A DNA stretch of 64,000 nt from Flavobacterium sp. N2820 (GCF_025947285.1 NZ_CP110008.1:1999001-2063000); one strand, 5' to 3'. Counted from the stretch's first letter, positions 15,575 to 24,690 are shown. Notes: a model not told the origin generated them from the sequence alone. Made by a program: numbers and translations.

Positions 15575-16845
15575 TTTTCTATATTTTTTTCCAATGCTTC
15601 AACTTCTTTTTCTAAATCCAATTTTCTAAAAGAAGGCGAAATCAAAGCGGTTACAACAACGGTTCCAATAGTCATACAACCACCAAAAACCACCGCCCGA
15701 ACTACTCCAAATAATTTAGCTGTTACACCACTTTCAAAAGCACCTAATTCATTTGAAGAACCTACAAAAATTGAATTCACAGAAGAAACTCTTCCACGCA
15801 TATTATCAGGCGTATGTAATTGTAAGATCGTATTTCTAATCACTACCGATACTCCATCAGCAACACCACTTAAAAATAAAGCCAATACCGAAATCCAAAA
15901 TATTTCGGATAATCCAAACACAATAATACATACTCCAAATATGAAAATGGCGGATAACAACTTCACTCCTGCGTTTTTATTCAGCGAAAAATAAGCCGCA
16001 ATCAACATCGTTAAAACTGAACCAACGGCTGGAGCTGCACGCAAAACACCAAAGCCTTCTGAACCTACTTTTAAAATATCTTGTGCAAAAATGGGTAATA
16101 AAGCCACTGCTCCACCAAATAAAACAGCAAACATATCCAATGAAATAGCACCTAAAATGGTCTTATTGGTAAATACGAATTTTACACCTTCTTTTAAACT
16201 TTGAAAAATTGGCTCCCCTATTTTTGGATTCAAAATTGGCTTTTTCGAAATTTGGGTCAACCATAGTAACGCAAATAATGTACAAGCAAATACCAAGCAC
16301 ATCGACCAATGCACACCAATTATTCCAATAGAAATTCCAGCCAATGCAGGCCCAAACATTGCGCCCATTTGCCAAGTAGAACTGCTCCAAGTTGCAGCGT
16401 TTGGATAATTTTTCTTAGGGACAATTAATGATAACAATGAAAAAACGGTTGGTCCAATAAACGCACGAACTATTCCGCCAAGGAAAACCAGGGCATAAAT
16501 AATCCACAAAATGGTTGATTTTGAAAGCGCAGAAACAACACTTGGAATTGTAACTAAAAATAACCCTAAACTAATTACCGAAAAACCAACAAGGCATTTT
16601 ATCAAAAGACTTTTCTTTTCGTTTTGATCTACAATATGACCCGCAAATAAAGCCATAGAAACGGCCGGAATAATTTCCATTAAACCAATGATTCCTAACG
16701 AAAGTGGATTTTTAGTTAAACTATATACTTCCCATTCTATAATTACAAATTGCATTGACCAAGCAAATACCAATGCAAAACGCATCCCTAGAAAAAAACG
16801 AAATTCTTTGAAACGAAGTGCTGCGTAAGGATCTTTTTTAGCCAT
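15571..16845 (-). CDS. MFS transporter (Enterobactin exporter/DHA3-like)
   Basis: The 424-residue inner-membrane protein has about twelve hydrophobic helices in two halves of six. The N-terminus (PYAALRFKEFRFFLGMRFALVFAWSMQFV) and the inter-helix motif GHIVDQNEKKSLL fit the MFS_3/DHA3 group, which includes drug and siderophore exporters. The substrate cannot be read from sequence. Its start overlaps the end of recJ by 8 bases, so the two are co-transcribed; the functional link is unclear. Confidence 0.85.
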   Translation of the reverse strand: MAKKDPYAALRFKEFRFFLGMRFALVFAWSMQFVIIEWEVYSLTKNPLSLGIIGLMEIIPAVSMALFAGHIVDQNEKKSLLIKCLVGFSVISLGLFLVTIPSVVSALSKSTILWIIYALVFLGGIVRAFIGPTVFSLLSLIVPKKNYPNAATWSSSTWQMGAMFGPALAGISIGIIGVHWSMCLVFACTLFALLWLTQISKKPILNPKIGEPIFQSLKEGVKFVFTNKTILGAISLDMFAVLFGGAVALLPIFAQDILKVGSEGFGVLRAAPAVGSVLTMLIAAYFSLNKNAGVKLLSAIFIFGVCIIVFGLSEIFWISVLALFLSGVADGVSVVIRNTILQLHTPDNMRGRVSSVNSIFVGSSNELGAFESGVTAKLFGVVRAVVFGGCMTIGTVVVTALISPSFRKLDLEKEVEALEKNIEN

Positions 16846-18538
16846 TTGAAGAATTGATATCGCGTAATTGCAGTTGCAAAGTTACTGTATCTTTCCATTC
16901 ATTTTCTTCCAATGAAAAAATAGCATCAAATTTATTTTTATGAGAAACTACATCTAATTTATTTCCCAATCCAAAACCAATTGCTCCAAAATTTTCTGAA
17001 TTACCTTGTTTTACAAATGCTTTTAAATGTTCGTTATCTGCACCTAACGTTTTAGCATAACCGGAATCCGTAAGTTCTTTTGCAAGAAATAGCGGTGTCA
17101 TGTTTTGAGGTCCGAAAGGTTCAAATTGCTTCAAAAGACGCATTAACTTTGGGTTAAGTTCTGATAATTCGATTTCGGCATCGTATGAAATTTCAGGAAT
17201 TAATAAATCGGGATGAATGGTTTCTTGGACTATTTTTTCGAAGGCATTTTTGAAATTTTCGTAGTTTTCTTCCAAAAGTGTCATTCCAGCCGCATACATG
17301 TGGCCACCGAATTGTTCCAAATGTTCCGCACAAGCTTCCAAGGCATTATATACGTCGAAATCTTTCACTGAACGGGCTGAAGCCGCTAATTTTTCTCCAC
17401 TTTTTGTAAAAACAATGGTTGGACGATAATAATTTTCAACCAATCGTGAAGCCACAATTCCGATAACCCCTTTGTGCCAATTTTCTTGATATACAACCGT
17501 TGAAAATCGGTTTTGTTCGTTATTTTCTTCAATTTGGAGTAAAGCTTCTTTGGTAATTTGTTTGTCTAATTCTTTTCTATCGGAATTATGTTGCTCAATT
17601 TCGGAGGCAAATTGCTCCGCTTGTTCCAAATCATATTCGGTTAATAAAGCAACGGCTTCGTTTCCGTGTTTGATTCTTCCTGCAGCATTGATTCTTGGTG
17701 CTACGATAAAAACAACATCAGTAATTGTCAAGACTTTCTTCTTTACATTTTGAATCAAAGCCTTAATTCCTGGTCGCGGATTGGAATTAATGACTTCCAA
17801 ACCAAATTTTGCCAATACCCGATTTTCACCCGTAATCGGAACAATATCTGCTGCAATTGCTGTTGCTACTAAATCTAAATACAATATTAAATCATCAATG
17901 GTTTGGTTTCTGTTTTCGGCTAAAGCCTGAATCAATTTAAATCCGACACCGCAACCGCATAATTCATCATACGGATACGAACAATCTTCGCGTTTAGGGT
18001 CTAAAACCGCAATCGCATCGGGCAAGATATCGCCTGGCCTATGATGGTCGCAAATAATGAAATCAATATTTTTTGCTTTGGCATAATTCACATGATCTAT
18101 CGATTTGATCCCACAATCCAATGCGATAATTAAGGAAATATCGTTGTCTTCCGCATAATCAATTCCCATATAAGAAATGCCGTAACCTTCTCCATATCTA
18201 TCGGGAATATAGGTCGCAACATTCGGATAAAAACTTCGTAAATAACTCGAAACTAAGGAAACAGCGGTTGTTCCATCGACATCGTAATCACCAAAAACTA
18301 AGATATTTTCGTTGTTAGCTATCGCTTTTTCAATTCGCGCCACGGCTTTGTCCATATCTTTCATCAGATACGGATTATGCAAATCGGCTAAAGTGGGACG
18401 GAAAAATGTTTTGGCTTGTTCGAAGGTTTCAATTCCTCGTTGAACTAATAATTTTGCGATGATTTCATCGACTTGAAGGGCGCTCTGAATGGCTTGTACT
18501 TTTTCTGGATTTGGCTTAGATTTTGGATTCCAACGCAT
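16838..18538 (-). CDS. recJ: single-stranded-DNA-specific exonuclease RecJ
   Basis: RecJ is a 5'-3' ssDNA exonuclease of recombination and mismatch repair. The 566-residue product has family length and shows the DHH phosphoesterase motifs: FGDYDVDGTTAVSL (motif I), ALDCGI, CDHHRPGD (the DHH motif) and the DHHA1-domain SARS-like segment (AASARSVKDFDV, GGHMYAAGMTL). The start MRWNPKSKP is usual. A perfect promoter box lies 60 bases upstream. Confidence 0.96.
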   Translation of the reverse strand: MRWNPKSKPNPEKVQAIQSALQVDEIIAKLLVQRGIETFEQAKTFFRPTLADLHNPYLMKDMDKAVARIEKAIANNENILVFGDYDVDGTTAVSLVSSYLRSFYPNVATYIPDRYGEGYGISYMGIDYAEDNDISLIIALDCGIKSIDHVNYAKAKNIDFIICDHHRPGDILPDAIAVLDPKREDCSYPYDELCGCGVGFKLIQALAENRNQTIDDLILYLDLVATAIAADIVPITGENRVLAKFGLEVINSNPRPGIKALIQNVKKKVLTITDVVFIVAPRINAAGRIKHGNEAVALLTEYDLEQAEQFASEIEQHNSDRKELDKQITKEALLQIEENNEQNRFSTVVYQENWHKGVIGIVASRLVENYYRPTIVFTKSGEKLAASARSVKDFDVYNALEACAEHLEQFGGHMYAAGMTLLEENYENFKNAFEKIVQETIHPDLLIPEISYDAEIELSELNPKLMRLLKQFEPFGPQNMTPLFLAKELTDSGYAKTLGADNEHLKAFVKQGNSENFGAIGFGLGNKLDVVSHKNKFDAIFSLEENEWKDTVTLQLQLRDINSSNG

Positions 18539-18597
18539 AGTTTAATTACGAATTAAAAATTATGAATTATTTTATTTTGGCTTATATACTTGAATGA

Positions 18598-18605
18598 CAA
18601 AGGTA
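18598..18605 (-). promoter_or_regulatory. -7 box for recJ
   Basis: On the minus strand TACCTTTG fits TANNTTTG exactly, 60 bases before the recJ ATG. It separates recJ from the OsmC-rsmI group upstream. Confidence 0.55.
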
Positions 18606-18629
18606 TAAATATTTTTGAATTTTCTTGTT

Positions 18630-18655
18630 GTCATTTCTCCTTGCGTCGAAATGAC
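18630..18655. repeat. degenerate REP-like palindrome
   Basis: GTCATTTC (18630-18637) and GAAATGAC (18648-18655) form a perfect 8-bp stem around a 10-base loop containing TCCTTGCGTC. The sense resembles the scattered GTCATTTCGA...GAGAAAT palindromes I know from flavobacterial intergenic regions. It sits past the stop of the OsmC gene and could also act in 3' end formation. Confidence 0.45.
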
Positions 18656-18662
18656 CAACTAT

Positions 18663-19088
18663 TTATGATTTATGATAAAAAATTGCCACCTCAACTTTTG
18701 CAAATTGGCGAAACATTTCCATCACGCCACAATATTTTTCTACGGATAAATTCACGGCTTTTTCTAGTTTTTTCTCGTCTAAATTATCTCCGTAAAAATG
18801 GTAATCTACTTTTACTGTGTGATACGTTTTTGGATGTCCTTCAGTTAGTTCTCCTGAAGTTTCAATTTTGAAATCGGCTACTTCTAACTTCATTTTTTCC
18901 ATTAACGAAGCTACGTCTAAACCTGTGCAACCAGCCAAAGCTGATAACATCAATGCTTTTGGACGCAAGCCTTTACCTTCTCCTCCATTTTCAGGACCAG
19001 CATCTATTGAAATAATATCGCCACTTGGGTTAGTAGACTCAAATTGCATATTCCCTTTCCAGGTAGTGGTTATGTGGTGTGTTTCCAT
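18663..19088 (-). CDS. OsmC-family peroxiredoxin-like protein
   Basis: The 141-residue protein belongs to the OsmC/Ohr superfamily, thiol peroxidases that reduce organic hydroperoxides. Both expected Cys are present, in LAGCTGLDVASLM and in VEKYCGVMEM, as is the RPKALMLSALAGC helix. It resembles the YhfA-like branch more than Ohr because of its length and N-terminus. It starts 2 bases from the stop of the PLD-nuclease-N gene and is probably the last gene of the group 20970-18663. Confidence 0.9.
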   Translation of the reverse strand: METHHITTTWKGNMQFESTNPSGDIISIDAGPENGGEGKGLRPKALMLSALAGCTGLDVASLMEKMKLEVADFKIETSGELTEGHPKTYHTVKVDYHFYGDNLDEKKLEKAVNLSVEKYCGVMEMFRQFAKVEVAIFYHKS

Positions 19089-19090
19089 AG

Positions 19091-19309
19091 TTAATTACTA
19101 ATTATTCTTTTTTTTCTTCCGATAAAGAAATACAAAAAAGGTCCCAATATTGGAACAAACAGCAAGACTAAAATCCAAACTATCTTGTCGTTACCATTAA
19201 ATGAATTTCTTATAACATCAATAATACAAAATATCCAAAAAAACAGAACAAAAAATAAAAAAAGTTGCCAAAAGAATAAAACTGATAAATTACTTAATTG
19301 AAAATCCAT
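19091..19309 (-). CDS. small PLDc_N-domain membrane protein
   Basis: The 72-residue protein has two hydrophobic helices (about 8-32 and 44-65) and the pattern DKIVWILVLLFVPILGPFLYFFIGRKK, which is the PLDc_N domain also found at the N-terminus of cardiolipin synthases. Free-standing copies of unknown role are common in Bacteroidota. I place the start at the ATG at 19309; an in-frame start at 19357 would overlap rsmI and add a charged stretch not seen in the family. Confidence 0.75.
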   Translation of the reverse strand: MDFQLSNLSVLFFWQLFLFFVLFFWIFCIIDVIRNSFNGNDKIVWILVLLFVPILGPFLYFFIGRKKRIISN

Positions 19310-19329
19310 TGCACATTGTTTTAAATTAT

Positions 19330-20007
19330 TTACTTCAAACTTTTCCCACCAACACAAACCACAATCTCTCCTTTAGCGGGTTTCGCTTCAAAATGTTTTA
19401 AGACTTCTTCTGCGGTTCCTCTGACGGTTTCTTCGTGTAATTTGGATAATTCTCGAGAAACAGAAACAGGTCTATCAGCTCCGAAATATTGTGTAAATTC
19501 GGCTAAGGTTTTATTTAATTTGTGTGGCGATACATAGAAAATCATGGTGCGATATTCTTCTTGTAAGGCTAAAAATCGGGTTTGTCTTCCTTTTTTATCG
19601 GGTAAGAATCCTTCGAAAACGAATTTATCATTCGGCAAACCGCTATTCACCAAAGCCGGCACAAAAGCAGTTGCACCTGGCAAACATTCCACATCAATTC
19701 CGTTTTCTACACAAGCGCGTGTGAGTAAAAAACCTGGGTCGGAAATGGCTGGAGTTCCTGCATCACTAATTAAAGCAATGGTTTCGCCCGCTTGCAATCG
19801 CTTGACTAGATTTTCAACGGTTTTGTGTTCGTTGTGCATGTGGTGGCTGTGCATGTGCGTATTAATTTCGAAGTGTTTTAACAATTTTCCGCTGGTACGC
19901 GTGTCTTCTGCTAAAATTAAATCGACTTCTTTCAGTACTCTAATGGCACGAAAAGTCATGTCTTCTAAATTGCCTATAGGCGTTGGAACTATGAATAACT
20001 TACCCAT
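19330..20007 (-). CDS. rsmI: 16S rRNA (cytidine-1402-2'-O)-methyltransferase
   Basis: RsmI methylates the ribose of C1402 in the decoding centre. The 225-residue protein has the tetrapyrrole-methylase fold: FIVPTPIGNLEDMT at the N-terminus, AEDTRTSGKLLKHF, and the SAM loop ALISDAGTPAISDPG. It lacks the C-terminal extension of the E. coli enzyme (about 286 residues), as is usual in Bacteroidota. The start codon abuts the stop of the acidic-protein gene upstream with no spacer. Confidence 0.95.
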   Translation of the reverse strand: MGKLFIVPTPIGNLEDMTFRAIRVLKEVDLILAEDTRTSGKLLKHFEINTHMHSHHMHNEHKTVENLVKRLQAGETIALISDAGTPAISDPGFLLTRACVENGIDVECLPGATAFVPALVNSGLPNDKFVFEGFLPDKKGRQTRFLALQEEYRTMIFYVSPHKLNKTLAEFTQYFGADRPVSVSRELSKLHEETVRGTAEEVLKHFEAKPAKGEIVVCVGGKSLK

Positions 20008-20970
20008 TTATGAAAACTTTTTCTCCACAATTTCCATGAAACGTGCTTCAAATTCTTCGTTGCCTTCCCAATTATTGTAATCAGGTTTTACGAAATCTAA
20101 AACAAATTCTCTAGCTTCTTCAAAACTATCAAACGTATTCAATTGCGAAATTACACGGTTAAAATCATCCGAACTTCCGCCAAATAATTTCTTCTCAAAT
20201 CCGATTCTATCGTTCAAACCAAAAGAAATCGTTTTGTTTAATCTATCGTTTAACGAACTTATTTTTGGTTCTTGACTTGTTTTTTCAATCGTAGCTTTTA
20301 CTTCTTCCAATACTTTTGGAGTTTCGGCAACAGGTTCTGGTTGGATTTCTTCCTTAACTTCTTCAACTGGAATTATGGCTTCAAAAATAGTTTCATTTGC
20401 TTTTTCAACTTCGGCAGGAACATCTTCTACTTTTACAAAATCTAATTCTTTATAATCGTGTACCAATAAATCTTCAAACGAAATTTGTTTCGCTACTGGT
20501 TCTTCCGTTTTTGGTTCCAAAGCTTCGGAATCTGCAACTGGTTCTTCTTCGATTATTTCTTCCTCAATTGACTCTTCTTCAACTGAAGTCATCAATACTT
20601 CTTCGTCCTCATCATCATCTTCCACAATTAATTCTGCAATCACTACTTTTTCTTCTGCTATGGGTTCAGATTTCGTTTCTTCCATTTCTGGAGAAGTTTC
20701 AATTGTAACTTCTGCTGGAGTTTCAACGAATTTATCCTGAATAGGTGCATCGAAAACTTCGGTTGGTTTAGCTTCTAATTTTTCGGCTAAAACTTCTTCC
20801 GAAATTTCATTTTTTACCAATTCAAAATTCTCTTCATAAAAACGTAAAATCGTTAATTGATCATACAAGTTTTTAGCTTCTTGTTGTAATTGAACCGTTT
20901 CAGAATGGTTTTTTAACTTTAAAATTCGGTGTGCAATACTGATTAATTCAGCGGTTACTCTTTTCTTCAT
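20008..20970 (-). CDS. acidic protein of unknown function, conserved ends
   Basis: The 320-residue protein has a basic helical N-terminal part (about 1-60, MKKRVTAELISIAHRILKLKN), a long Glu/Asp/Pro/Val-rich middle (about 65-235) that looks disordered, and a folded-looking C-terminal part (about 240-320; LNDRIGFEKKLFGGSSDDFN, VKPDYNNWEG). The end pieces resemble a hypothetical family I have seen next to rsmI and tdk in flavobacteria. I use the ATG at 20970; in-frame codons further upstream run into tdk and past the promoter box at 21029. No function can be assigned. It is cytoplasmic, with no signal peptide or membrane segment. Confidence 0.82.
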   Translation of the reverse strand: MKKRVTAELISIAHRILKLKNHSETVQLQQEAKNLYDQLTILRFYEENFELVKNEISEEVLAEKLEAKPTEVFDAPIQDKFVETPAEVTIETSPEMEETKSEPIAEEKVVIAELIVEDDDEDEEVLMTSVEEESIEEEIIEEEPVADSEALEPKTEEPVAKQISFEDLLVHDYKELDFVKVEDVPAEVEKANETIFEAIIPVEEVKEEIQPEPVAETPKVLEEVKATIEKTSQEPKISSLNDRLNKTISFGLNDRIGFEKKLFGGSSDDFNRVISQLNTFDSFEEAREFVLDFVKPDYNNWEGNEEFEARFMEIVEKKFS

Positions 20971-21028
20971 AACTTTATTAGATGGAATTGAATATATCGA
21001 TAGTTTTTTAATAATTTTGTTTTGCTTA

Positions 21029-21036
21029 CAAATGTA
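21029..21036 (-). promoter_or_regulatory. -7 box for the acidic-protein-rsmI-OsmC group
   Basis: On the minus strand TACATTTG fits TANNTTTG exactly, 59 bases before the ATG at 20970, in the space shared with divergent tdk. Confidence 0.5.
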
Positions 21037-21071
21037 GCAGAAAATAATTTTTAACGTACGAAAGATACAAA

Positions 21072-21704
21072 ATGTTTCTCGAAAATACCGTAAATCAACA
21101 AGAACAATTTGGCTGGATTGAAGTAATTTGTGGCTCAATGTTTTCGGGTAAAACCGAAGAATTGATTCGCCGATTAAAACGCGCTCAGTTTGCCAAACAA
21201 AAAGTGGAAATTTTTAAACCGGCTGTTGATACTAGATACCATGACGAAATGGTGGTTTCGCACGATGCCAATGAAATTCGTTCTACGCCTGTTCCAATTG
21301 CTCAAAATATTCGAATTTTAGCACAAGGTTGCGATGTGGTGGGTATTGACGAAGCCCAATTTTTCGACGAAGAAATTGTTGCCGTTTGTAATGATTTAGC
21401 TAATTCAGGAATTCGTGTTATCGTTGCTGGATTGGATATGGATTTTAAAGGAAATCCGTTCGGACCCATGCCAGCGCTTATGGCTACAGCCGAATATGTA
21501 ACTAAAGTTCACGCGGTTTGTACTCGTACTGGAAATTTAGCTCATTATAGTTTTAGAAAATCGGATGATAAAAGATTGGTTATGCTTGGTGAAACCGAAG
21601 AATATGAACCGTTAAGTCGTGCCGCCTATTTTAAAGCCATGCGAGAAAACATGGAAGTGAAAGATGTTGAAATTGTAAACAAGCAAAAAGACGATAATCA
21701 ATAA
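21072..21704 (+). CDS. tdk: thymidine kinase (type II)
   Basis: Thymidine kinase phosphorylates thymidine to dTMP in nucleotide salvage. The 210-residue protein has the P-loop GSMFSGKT (residues 21-28), the Walker-B-like [10 protein letters not shown] and the lasso loop with the substrate-binding YEPLSRAAY. The usual zinc-binding CxxC pairs of the lasso domain are not there: only HAVCTRTGN keeps one Cys. I believe this is normal for flavobacterial Tdk. It is followed after one base by the TTG start of murF-alr, so the two are translationally linked. Confidence 0.95.
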   Translation: MFLENTVNQQEQFGWIEVICGSMFSGKTEELIRRLKRAQFAKQKVEIFKPAVDTRYHDEMVVSHDANEIRSTPVPIAQNIRILAQGCDVVGIDEAQFFDEEIVAVCNDLANSGIRVIVAGLDMDFKGNPFGPMPALMATAEYVTKVHAVCTRTGNLAHYSFRKSDDKRLVMLGETEEYEPLSRAAYFKAMRENMEVKDVEIVNKQKDDNQ

Positions 21705-21705
21705 A

Positions 21706-24150
21706 TTGAATCTCAATAGCACCCATATTATTTCGTTTTGTAAAGGCGTTTTTCACGGAAATTCGACTGAGTTTACCGCAAGTCATATTTCGATTGACAG
21801 CCGTTCGTTGCAAAATGGTAGTAATACCTTGTTTTTTGCCATCAAAGGACAAAATCACGATGCGCATTTGTATTTGGAAGAGTTAATTGCAAAAGGTGTT
21901 CGCTATTTTGTAGTCGAATATATTCCTGAGCATTTATACGAAAAAGCGAATTTCATTATCGTTGAAAATTCGTTAAAAGCGTTACAACAAACTGCGATTG
22001 GTTACCGAAAACAATTTGATTTTCCATTCATTGGAATTACAGGAAGTAACGGAAAAACCATCGTAAAAGAATGGTTGAATTTCTTGTTGAGTCCGAATCA
22101 TTTGATAGTTCGAAATCCAAAAAGTTATAATTCGCAAGTCGGCGTTCCTTTATCGATTTTAGCGATTGAAGGTAATTACGATTTCGGAATTTTTGAAGCC
22201 GGAATTTCGTTACCCAATGAAATGTCAAATTTAGAACACATCATTCAACCGAAATATGGAATTCTTACGAATATTGGTTCGGTTCATGATGAAGGTTTTG
22301 CGAATCGAGAAGCCAAAATCAAAGAGAAAGTGCAACTTTTTGAAAATTGTTCGGATATTTTCCTAGAAAAGAATGCTGAAATTGAAGCTTTACTTCCAGA
22401 AAACAGTCAAAAACATACTTGGAGTTTTAGCGATGAAAACGCCAATCTTTTTGTTTCGAAGAAAAATGAGAATGGAAAAACTGAATTAAGTTTTAAAAAC
22501 GCAACCAAAACTTTTAGTATAACAATTCCATTTTCTGATGAAAATTCGATTGAAAATGTAATTACTTGCGTGAATTTCATGCTGTTTTTGGACGAAGAAA
22601 TTGCTTTTATACAAAACCGGGTTGCCGAATTATACCCAGTAGAATTAAGACTTCAAGCCAAAAAAGGGATTCATAATTGTTTGGTAATCGACGATAGTTA
22701 TTCGGTTGATTATCAATCGTTGAAAATTGCGTTAGATTTCTTAGAACAACAAAAATTACACGATAAAAAAACGATTATTTTATCTGATATTTTTACAAGC
22801 GGTATTGCTATTGAAACACTTTACAATCAGGTAAAACAATTGCTTTCGAAAAATAAAATCGAGCGTATTATTACCATTGGCGAAACCATCGGAAAACAAT
22901 TAAACGATTTACCGAATGTGATTTCGTTTGCCACAACGCAAGAATTTTTACAGCAATTCAACACGCAATCGTTTCAAAACGAAACCATCTTAGTAAAAGG
23001 CGCGCGTGGTTTTAACTTTCATGAAATTGTGGTTGTATTGGAAGAGAAAAATCACGAAACCATTTTAGAAATTAATCTCGATGCAATCAGTCACAACTTA
23101 AATTTCTACAAATCCAAACTAAAACCAGAAACTAAAATTATGGTGATGGTGAAAGCATTTGGTTATGGAAATGGCGGTTACGAAATTGCAAAATTGCTCG
23201 AACATCATAAAGTCGATTATTTAGGCGTAGCTTTTGCCGATGAAGGCATCGAATTGCGAAAAGCTGGAATTACGACTCCAATTATGGTTTTAAATCCCGA
23301 AAACAGTAGTTTTAGAGCTATGATTGCCTATAATTTAGAACCCGAAATTTATTCGATTACGGGTTTACAAGCCTTTTTGAAAATTGCACAACACCAAAAT
23401 ATTTCCCATTATCCGATTCATATTAAGTTGGATACTGGAATGCATCGATTAGGATTTGAACCGCATTTGATTTCTGAGTTATGCTCATTGCTAAAAAACA
23501 ACAATTTTGTTAAAGTGAAAAGCGTTTTTTCACACCTATCCACTAGTGATGATTTGGAATTTGATGATTTCACGAAATTACAATTTCAACGTTTTGATGC
23601 CATGTATTCCGAAATGGAAAAAGTGTTGCCTTCTAAACCGATTCGCCATATTTTAAATACTTCTGGGATTTTCAATTATGCTGAAAAGCAAATGGAAATG
23701 GTGCGTTTAGGCATTGGTTTGTATGGTATTGGAAATTCGGAACAAGAATTACAAAGTTTAGAAAATGTGAGTACTTTAAAAACGATAATTTCGCAAATTA
23801 GAGAAGTATCCGCAGAAGAAAGTATTGGTTACAGCCGAAAATTTCGAGTGACTCAAAAAATGAAAGTTGCAACCATACCTATTGGTTACGCCGACGGTAT
23901 TCGTAGAGCTTGGGGCAATGAAAAAGGTTTTGTAACCATCAATAATCAAAAAGCCACTATTTTAGGTTCGATTTGTATGGATATGATGATGGTAGATGTA
24001 TCTAATATGTCATGCAAAGCAGGTGATGAAGTGATTGTTTTTGGTAAAAATCCGAAAGTAATCGAAATGGCAAGTGCAATTGGCACAATACCTTACGAGA
24101 TTCTAACTGGGATTTCACAACGTGTTAAAAGAATTTTTTACAAAAATTAA
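21706..24150 (+). CDS. MurF-alanine racemase fusion
   Basis: The 814-residue protein joins two cell-wall enzymes. The N-terminal half (about 1-450) is MurF, which adds D-Ala-D-Ala to UDP-MurNAc-tripeptide; its ATP loop is GITGSNGKT (110-118). The C-terminal half (about 455-814) is a PLP alanine racemase: the Schiff-base Lys483 lies in VMVKAFGYGNGG and the catalytic Tyr709 in SIGYSRKF. The fusion therefore makes D-Ala in the same polypeptide that consumes D-Ala-D-Ala. Such fusions are known in Bacteroidota. The start is a TTG one base after the tdk stop. Ddl, needed between the two steps, is not in this window. Confidence 0.95.
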   Translation: MNLNSTHIISFCKGVFHGNSTEFTASHISIDSRSLQNGSNTLFFAIKGQNHDAHLYLEELIAKGVRYFVVEYIPEHLYEKANFIIVENSLKALQQTAIGYRKQFDFPFIGITGSNGKTIVKEWLNFLLSPNHLIVRNPKSYNSQVGVPLSILAIEGNYDFGIFEAGISLPNEMSNLEHIIQPKYGILTNIGSVHDEGFANREAKIKEKVQLFENCSDIFLEKNAEIEALLPENSQKHTWSFSDENANLFVSKKNENGKTELSFKNATKTFSITIPFSDENSIENVITCVNFMLFLDEEIAFIQNRVAELYPVELRLQAKKGIHNCLVIDDSYSVDYQSLKIALDFLEQQKLHDKKTIILSDIFTSGIAIETLYNQVKQLLSKNKIERIITIGETIGKQLNDLPNVISFATTQEFLQQFNTQSFQNETILVKGARGFNFHEIVVVLEEKNHETILEINLDAISHNLNFYKSKLKPETKIMVMVKAFGYGNGGYEIAKLLEHHKVDYLGVAFADEGIELRKAGITTPIMVLNPENSSFRAMIAYNLEPEIYSITGLQAFLKIAQHQNISHYPIHIKLDTGMHRLGFEPHLISELCSLLKNNNFVKVKSVFSHLSTSDDLEFDDFTKLQFQRFDAMYSEMEKVLPSKPIRHILNTSGIFNYAEKQMEMVRLGIGLYGIGNSEQELQSLENVSTLKTIISQIREVSAEESIGYSRKFRVTQKMKVATIPIGYADGIRRAWGNEKGFVTINNQKATILGSICMDMMMVDVSNMSCKAGDEVIVFGKNPKVIEMASAIGTIPYEILTGISQRVKRIFYKN

Positions 24151-24218
24151 CATTGTGTTAAAATTTTTGTATTTTCGTTAGTATAAAAACAAAAACTAAC
24201 CCTAAAAAATTAAGAACT

Positions 24219-24596
24219 ATGGGAATGATTTCAGAATTTAAAGATTTTATTGCAAAAGGTAACGCAATGGACTTGGCTGTTGGAGTAATTATTGGAGCTT
24301 CTTTTGGAGCAATCGTAAACTCTTTAGTATCAGATGTAATAACTCCAGCTTTATTAAACCCGGCTTTAAAAGCAGCTCAAGTTGAAAATTTAGCTGACTT
24401 AAAAACCGATGGAGGAATTTTATACGGTAAATTTTTAGCAGCTGTTATCAGTTTCTTAGTAATTGCTTTTGTTATCTTTTTAATGGTAAAAGGAATCAAT
24501 AGCATGAAGAAAAAAGAAGAAGCGGCTCCAGCGGCACCAGCAGGACCATCTCAAGAAGAATTGCTTACACAAATTAGAGATTTATTGAAAAAATAG
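24219..24596 (+). CDS. mscL: large-conductance mechanosensitive channel
   Basis: MscL opens under membrane tension and releases osmolytes on hypo-osmotic shock. The 125-residue protein shows the signature KDFIAKGNAMDLAVGVIIGASFG in TM1, a second helix (about 66-90), and a C-terminal helix after an Ala/Pro-rich linker (EELLTQIRDLLKK). The start may be the ATG at 24219 or the one at 24225. The gene is preceded by a near-consensus TATTTTCG box at about 24170 and ended by the terminator at 24625. Confidence 0.97.
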   Translation: MGMISEFKDFIAKGNAMDLAVGVIIGASFGAIVNSLVSDVITPALLNPALKAAQVENLADLKTDGGILYGKFLAAVISFLVIAFVIFLMVKGINSMKKKEEAAPAAPAGPSQEELLTQIRDLLKK

Positions 24597-24624
24597 TCGA
24601 TACCGCTACATTATATATGCTAAA

Positions 24625-24649
24625 CCCCGATTCGTCGGGGTATTTTTTT
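24625..24649 (+). terminator. terminator of mscL
   Basis: The perfect stem CCCCGA / TCGGGG with a TTCG tetraloop (24625-24640) is followed by TATTTTTTT. Confidence 0.92.
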
Positions 24650-24662
24650 GATAGAAATTGAT

Positions 24663-24670
24663 TAGATTTG
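24663..24670 (+). promoter_or_regulatory. -7 box for the small membrane protein
   Basis: TAGATTTG fits TANNTTTG exactly, 21 bases before the ATG at 24691 and just past the mscL terminator. It supports the small gene being real. Confidence 0.45.
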
Positions 24671-24690
24671 TTTTGAATAAATAATTCGAT

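Noticed and set aside
20397..20708. Plus-strand Leu-rich open frame opposite the acidic gene
   Set aside because: It is the complement of Glu/Lys-rich codons (GAA/GAG read as TTC/CTT) and has no promoter or family match.
20971..21138. In-frame 56-residue N-terminal extension of the acidic protein
   Set aside because: It would overlap tdk and lie upstream of the promoter box at 21029-21036; the residues look like translated non-coding DNA.
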